The translations under genes were made by a program, and so were the position numbers. 64,000 bases of DNA, taken from positions 2,913,631 to 2,977,630 of the forward strand of contig NC_134033.1 in assembly GCF_964204645.1 (NCBI RefSeq), written 5' to 3'. This DNA comes from Tubulanus polymorphus. Lineage: Eukaryota; Nemertea; Palaeonemertea; Tubulaniformes; Tubulanidae. A model generated the notes under the pieces. The model made no database searches, had not been told where the DNA came from, and saw only the letters and a list, made by a program, of their open reading frames with translations. This document shows positions 59,951 through 64,000 of the stretch, one piece after another (within the stretch, counting starts at the first letter, position 1; every line of letters begins with the position of its first letter).

Positions 59951-60115
59951 CTAGTGAAACCTATGGTACATAGAAATTTTACTGAGAGAGCTTTTAAATT
60001 TGCTGCTCCTGAACTTTGGAATGTTCTCCCTATTCATATTAGATCTAGTTCTACAGTCGAAACTTTTAAATCAAACCTAGAAGCATTCTATTTCAAACGA
60101 ACCTATTTGTCTTAA
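59951..60115 (+). mobile_element. LINE 3' end: C-terminal reverse-transcriptase fragment
   Basis: The open stretch reads RNFTERAFKFAAPELWNVLP, IHIRSSSTVETFKSNLEAFY and FKRTYLS before a TAA at 60113. This A-x-K-x-A-A-P-x-L-W-N-x-L-P...FK..L pattern is the familiar carboxy end of many invertebrate CR1/jockey-type LINE ORF2 proteins. An AT-rich 3' tail follows, ending near 60265 with AATAAATTATTATTG. It is a 5'-truncated, dead insertion. Confidence 0.75.
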
Positions 60116-60269
60116 TGTTTATTTCAACAAATCGACAATTTCAGTGATCTCAATGTTTTGCATTTTACCGTGAATTGTATTTTTGATTTTATTTTTTCTA
60201 ATCTTTTGTAAATTGCAAAGATTACTATGTAGATAATTTTCCATATCAAGAAAATAAATTATTATTGAA

Positions 60270-61279
60270 AAGGGCAATTTCGTAGTAGAAGAACAAATTA
60301 TATCAAATACTTAAAAGTAGAATCTACTTTATTGTTGTTAATTTTATGATTTGGAAATTTCGACATTCGTTTTTCTTCTCGCAGTGACATTCGCAAAGAT
60401 ATTATTTCATCGTTTCGAAATGTCTTTTCTAGCTCTTTTCCAATCTATAGGATTTTCGACGCTGAGATTGCTTCAAATGATTCCTTACGATGTAAAGACG
60501 AATCTCATCAGAAACAACAAGCGGTTTAAAAACCGATTAATTGACGATTATTGAAATATGTTCCTTTTCTACGCAATTCCCAGATCACCATGACAGTTGC
60601 TCGTTGCCAAATGTCATTTACCAATTGCTGATTACTGATCGCTGGTTTACGGTTATTTATGTGTTGAATTTTTTGTTCGCCAGCTGGCGCCACCTTATTC
60701 TCATTAAAACATATCTATAAAACACAATAACATCTCCCCAATACCGGTGACCGATCGTATCAGATCATCATCATTTTCGATCATTTATGCAGGCGTTCCA
60801 AAACGGAAGGAGGCAGGAGAAAAAACGAATTTATTTAACACAAACGAAACCTCAAAGGACCGCAGAAAAAAGAACCGAAAATGATTGGAAATTGTGATGA
60901 ATTTGATACAAATGATGGGAAAATTTTTTTTGGATAGTTTTTGCAAATAACGATATAGAAAATTTAGATGAACATAACTTTAACGAATTATTGGATTTAA
61001 AATCAGACAGGCATTACGGAATTTTTTTTTGTTGAAAAATTGTACCGAAAAGAGGAGGGAGGAATAAAACACAATTCAGTGTAAGGAACTTTGCTGAATT
61101 CTTGGCGCGGATTCGTTCTTCAAGTAATCAAAAGCAATGCCTAACGGACTACGATGTACATATTCTATTGAGTCAAATCTAAAGTTTGAAAGTGAAGATC
61201 GGGAGTTTCGGAATTATCAATTTACCTCATTCATTATTGGTTTAACCTATAGCCGCATTCACACTACGAACCAGTTAAA
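60270..61279. other. Spacer R4-R5, second part
   Basis: No gene is recognised. Short ORFs at 60351-60554 and 61137-61379 match no family I know; the latter runs into the R5 relic. T8-T9 and A6 runs are scattered through it. Confidence 0.4.
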
Positions 61280-61325
61280 CCGTTTTAAACGGGTCCGTGT
61301 CCGGAACTGGGCAAATTTAGAACGG
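61280..61325. repeat. 46-bp inverted-repeat unit before R5
   Basis: CCGTTTTAAA and TTTAGAACGG form one-mismatch inverted ends around GTCCGTGTCCGGAACTGG. It is the counterpart of 52549-52594. Confidence 0.7.
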
Positions 61326-61345
61326 TCCGAATCAGAGTGCGCGAG

Positions 61346-61549
61346 TCTCGCCGGGATTATTCTCCGTTTCTTAATTTGAGCTCCCTTAACTGTTCACTTA
61401 ATTCTAACGCGTCAGAGATATTCAAATATCGTCAACCCGTTTTCTAGAAGTCCGATTATAACTCCGAAATACGTTATCGGTATTTGCTGCATTTGTTGGC
61501 TCGTTATAAGCACAGTTTCTATTCTACCGCTGTCATCGTCGTCTTACTT
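61346..61549 (+). pseudogene. Longest TM3/TM4 relic, upstream of R5
   Basis: It covers exon 3 from the start of TM3 (CTCGCCGGGATTATT, decayed) through LILTRQRYSNIVNPFSRSP and the whole of TM4 to PLSSSSY. Its right half is nearly identical to functional exon 3, while its left 50 bp carry deletions. It ends at the same base as the other relics, 563 bp before the R5 ATG. Confidence 0.85.
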
Positions 61550-62111
61550 GGTTGGTGTTGGTTCTCCGAAAAGTCAGTACCGAACAAATCCTTACCCGCC
61601 ACAATCAGATATCCACGCGCTTCACTTAGCTTCATCTCAGTTATTGTATTGACTGTAGAGTGTGAATTGTCGAAACAGATATTGAAGAAGTGTTTTACAG
61701 AGACGCAGAATATTTTGTAGTATAGATAGAAAATGTCATCGAATATTATCACAAACTGAACGCAGTTCGGGAGCGACAGTAAATATTTTTAGAGAAATAA
61801 TTGCACTTGATTATAAACACGATATATTGAAACATGTCTAAATTTAGAAACCGCGGTAATTACAGCGAAACCGAGAACAGATGAAAGTTTCACAAATACG
61901 AGACTGGCGCCAGTTTGATGGGCGGATTTTTTACAAAATAATTGGACTCGATCAATTCGTCAACTTCTGCATTTGCGAATTCATCATTACTTCGTCAACT
62001 TCTGCCATTTGCGAATTCGTCATTACTTCGCAGCTACTCGTTTGAGAAATGTCGCGCAAACTTAGAATTAGTTAGAAATGTGTTTGTTTTGAAGCGTGAA
62101 TTGTGTCCAAT
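61550..62111 (+). promoter_or_regulatory. Conserved 5' flank of R5
   Basis: The same block as before R1, with CTGGCGCCAG at 61904-61913. It contains a local tandem duplication of about 35 bp (CGTCAACTTCTGCNATTTGC occurs twice, about 61958-62028). Confidence 0.45.
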
Positions 62112-64000
62112 ATGCAGCGAATGAGAGCGTTGTTCGTAGTTTTACTGATCGCTTGCGGAGACTGTATATTTACGCGGGCTGATCGCGCAAACTCTGTCGA
62201 GGAAGCCGCGTCTGTTATAGTCAGTTCATCTTGTAACAACACTCAATACTCCGTCGATTCTACGTCTGGTTACATCGTTTCACCGAACTATCCGTCGTTA
62301 GTGCGCGGTGTTGAGTGTCGTTGGTTCGTCAACAGCTCTTTACCGGGAAGTTTTCTCGTTCAAGTTTACTACGACATCGAGCCGTCGATATTCTGTAACG
62401 AAAACTACCTTCTCGTCGGTGAGTCCGACAACAAACTCTGCGCTTCCGGAAGAAAACAATTAGATATCCGCAGTAGCGGGTTGATTTCGTTGTTGTTTAG
62501 GAGTAACGTCGATGGAGCGCGAGGTAGTCGGGTTTATATCATATATCGTTTTGAAGAACAGAGTCGCTTGAAAATCGTACATACATGTCACAAGCATGCA
62601 GTAAAAGAATTACCAACTCAAACAGGTTATGGATTCATGATTTCTACCCGGCAATGTAAATTGTTGTTAGAATGGATCGGGATGCCAGACGGGTTTGCAA
62701 TGAATTTAACGTTTATACAGATAGATTTCAGATTATATCCAGGTGAGGATCCGATGAAAACTCGCCCTCAAATTTACGACGGATGGAACAGCACCAGTGA
62801 ACCTATAGCTCTTATACGAGAACAAACCGGACATCCACCTTCATCGTTTTATACTAAAACTAAAAGAGCACGTATTGATTTTTTTTCAAGTAGAGTTAAG
62901 TCGCAGTTACTCGTGCAAGTTTACAAAATATCAGATTGGAAAGTCTCTAACCCGTTAATTCAAGTCTATAATAAATCAGGACTGCTCACTACAAATGATG
63001 GAATACCACATATAGTAACTCAGTCTAAACACTTATACTGCTGGTCTATCACAGTCGATGTTCTGCAGTACGTCGTCTTCAACTGGACACGTGATCTCGT
63101 CTCGTCACCAGGTGTCGTTGGTGTATATAAACAGGAAGGGTTACGTATTGTGAGAACTGATATTTTACTCAGTTTTAACCATCTTAAATCTCTGAGTGTA
63201 GAATCAGACGGATTTCTCGTGATTCTGTGCGTTTTAACGACATCGGATTTTTTAAGATCCAATTTGAAAATAGAATTTGAAGTGAAATCAATGACAATAT
63301 CAGACGTCTACGTCAACAAGCCACAGATATGGGTAAGTTTATAACAATGATTTGTCAATTCGGTTTGTTTAATAGAATCATTGTAATAATCTATGATTTT
63401 GATGGCGATTCTGACCAATGAAACTTTACCGAGAAACTTGGAATAACAACGTTATGTGTGACCCAAATTTCAATATATTTCGACTCACATGTTAACGCAG
63501 AATAATTATGATGATTTGTGGAAGAATTTAAGTTAAGATTTGATTGCAATATTTTAAAGTATTATCAATATATCAAGGTCGTACAGAGTTTGAAATTGTT
63601 GTATTGTAAACGTTTAATGTTGTAATCAATTCTCTTATATTTCAGCATTTATCCAGAAACTCAATATCAGCTAATCGATTGTTCCCGAGATCAAAGAATA
63701 CATTGTATCGTGTAACTACATTACAACTAAACTGGAAAGTGAACATCTATGAAAAACAGTTGAAACTAACAGTGCTATCAGAAAACTGTGATCGAGCTGG
63801 TTTTTATATATTTGATGGTAGTAATTTCACAGCTAGACGCTATGGTCCGTATTGTCCTGGTTCATACTACGGTCGATCTGTCGTCAGCCTGATTACATCA
63901 AGTGGACCGGTTACTGTAGTAGCATACGCTTATTACTATAACAATCAGTTAACAGTTGGTTACACCGGCAACTCAATTCTTAGATTTGCTCCTACTGATT
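62112..64000 (+). CDS. Receptor R5 (5' part; runs off the window)
   Basis: Predicted exon 1 is 62112-63332 (407 codons) and exon 2 starts at 63646 and continues past the window end (355 nt seen, open), phase 0. It starts MQRMRALFVVLLIACGDC, a signal peptide with one K-to-R change, then the same CUB-like region. The exon 1 loop (FFSSRVKSQLL) is like R3. Exon 2 starts HLSRNSI, like R1. The exon 2 variable loop reads VGYTGNSILRFAPTD, a fifth version. The lectin, LDLa, LRR and 7TM parts must lie to the right. Intactness cannot be judged from this window. Confidence 0.8.

Overview
This is a metazoan nuclear window. Genes are split by GT-AG introns, spacers are AT-rich and repeat-laden, and there are tRNA-derived SINEs, LINE relics, MITE-like inverted repeats and microsatellites. 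The main gene family combines CUB, C-type lectin, LDLa and LRR modules with a rhodopsin-type seven-helix domain. That resembles the GRL101 receptor known from the snail Lymnaea and the type-C LGR / relaxin receptors, so a mollusc or other lophotrochozoan is the best guess. This is inference; no species marker was seen.

Layout. 1-14.9 kb holds no convincing gene. It contains a MITE-like element (100-430), a 17-bp minisatellite, an inverted copy of the array's spacer (about 1460-2640), a 2.4-kb imperfect palindrome (2821-5215), a direct partial spacer copy (about 5370-5905), a SINE, 44-bp, GA-rich and 20-bp tandem arrays, a twice-occurring modular repeat (9956-10860 and 14405-14937) and further inverted-repeat elements. 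From 15.5 kb to the right edge lie five tandem plus-strand copies (R1-R5) of one receptor gene: 15493-21706, 26919-33133, 37199-43454, 53238-59144, and 62112 to beyond 64000. Each complete copy has three coding exons joined in phase 0. Exon 1 carries a signal peptide and CUB-like domains, exon 2 more CUB-like domains and the first half of a C-type lectin domain. Exon 3 carries the second lectin half, a degenerate lectin domain, six LDLa repeats, LRRs and the seven-helix domain. The products are about 1820-1943 residues.

Each receptor is preceded, 513-563 bp before its ATG, by a non-functional scrap of the family's own TM3-TM4 coding sequence. Spacers R1-R2, R2-R3 and R3-R4 carry three exon-like modules on the minus strand with strictly kept splice-site sequences. 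The R1-R2 spacer also has 120 uninterrupted CAG triplets. Between R3 and R4 sits an unrelated pair: a two-exon ankyrin/TRP-like channel gene (45641-50228) whose 2.9-kb intron contains an intronless peptide-type GPCR gene on the opposite strand (47906-48991).

The receptors look like a young, still recombining cluster of cell-surface sensors. The seven-helix domain is nearly invariant, while short ectodomain loops differ in length and sequence between copies. LRR sub-types are mosaic between copies, and one copy (R4) has lost half of its lectin domain in frame. A role in immune, allorecognition or chemosensory recognition is plausible but is inference only.
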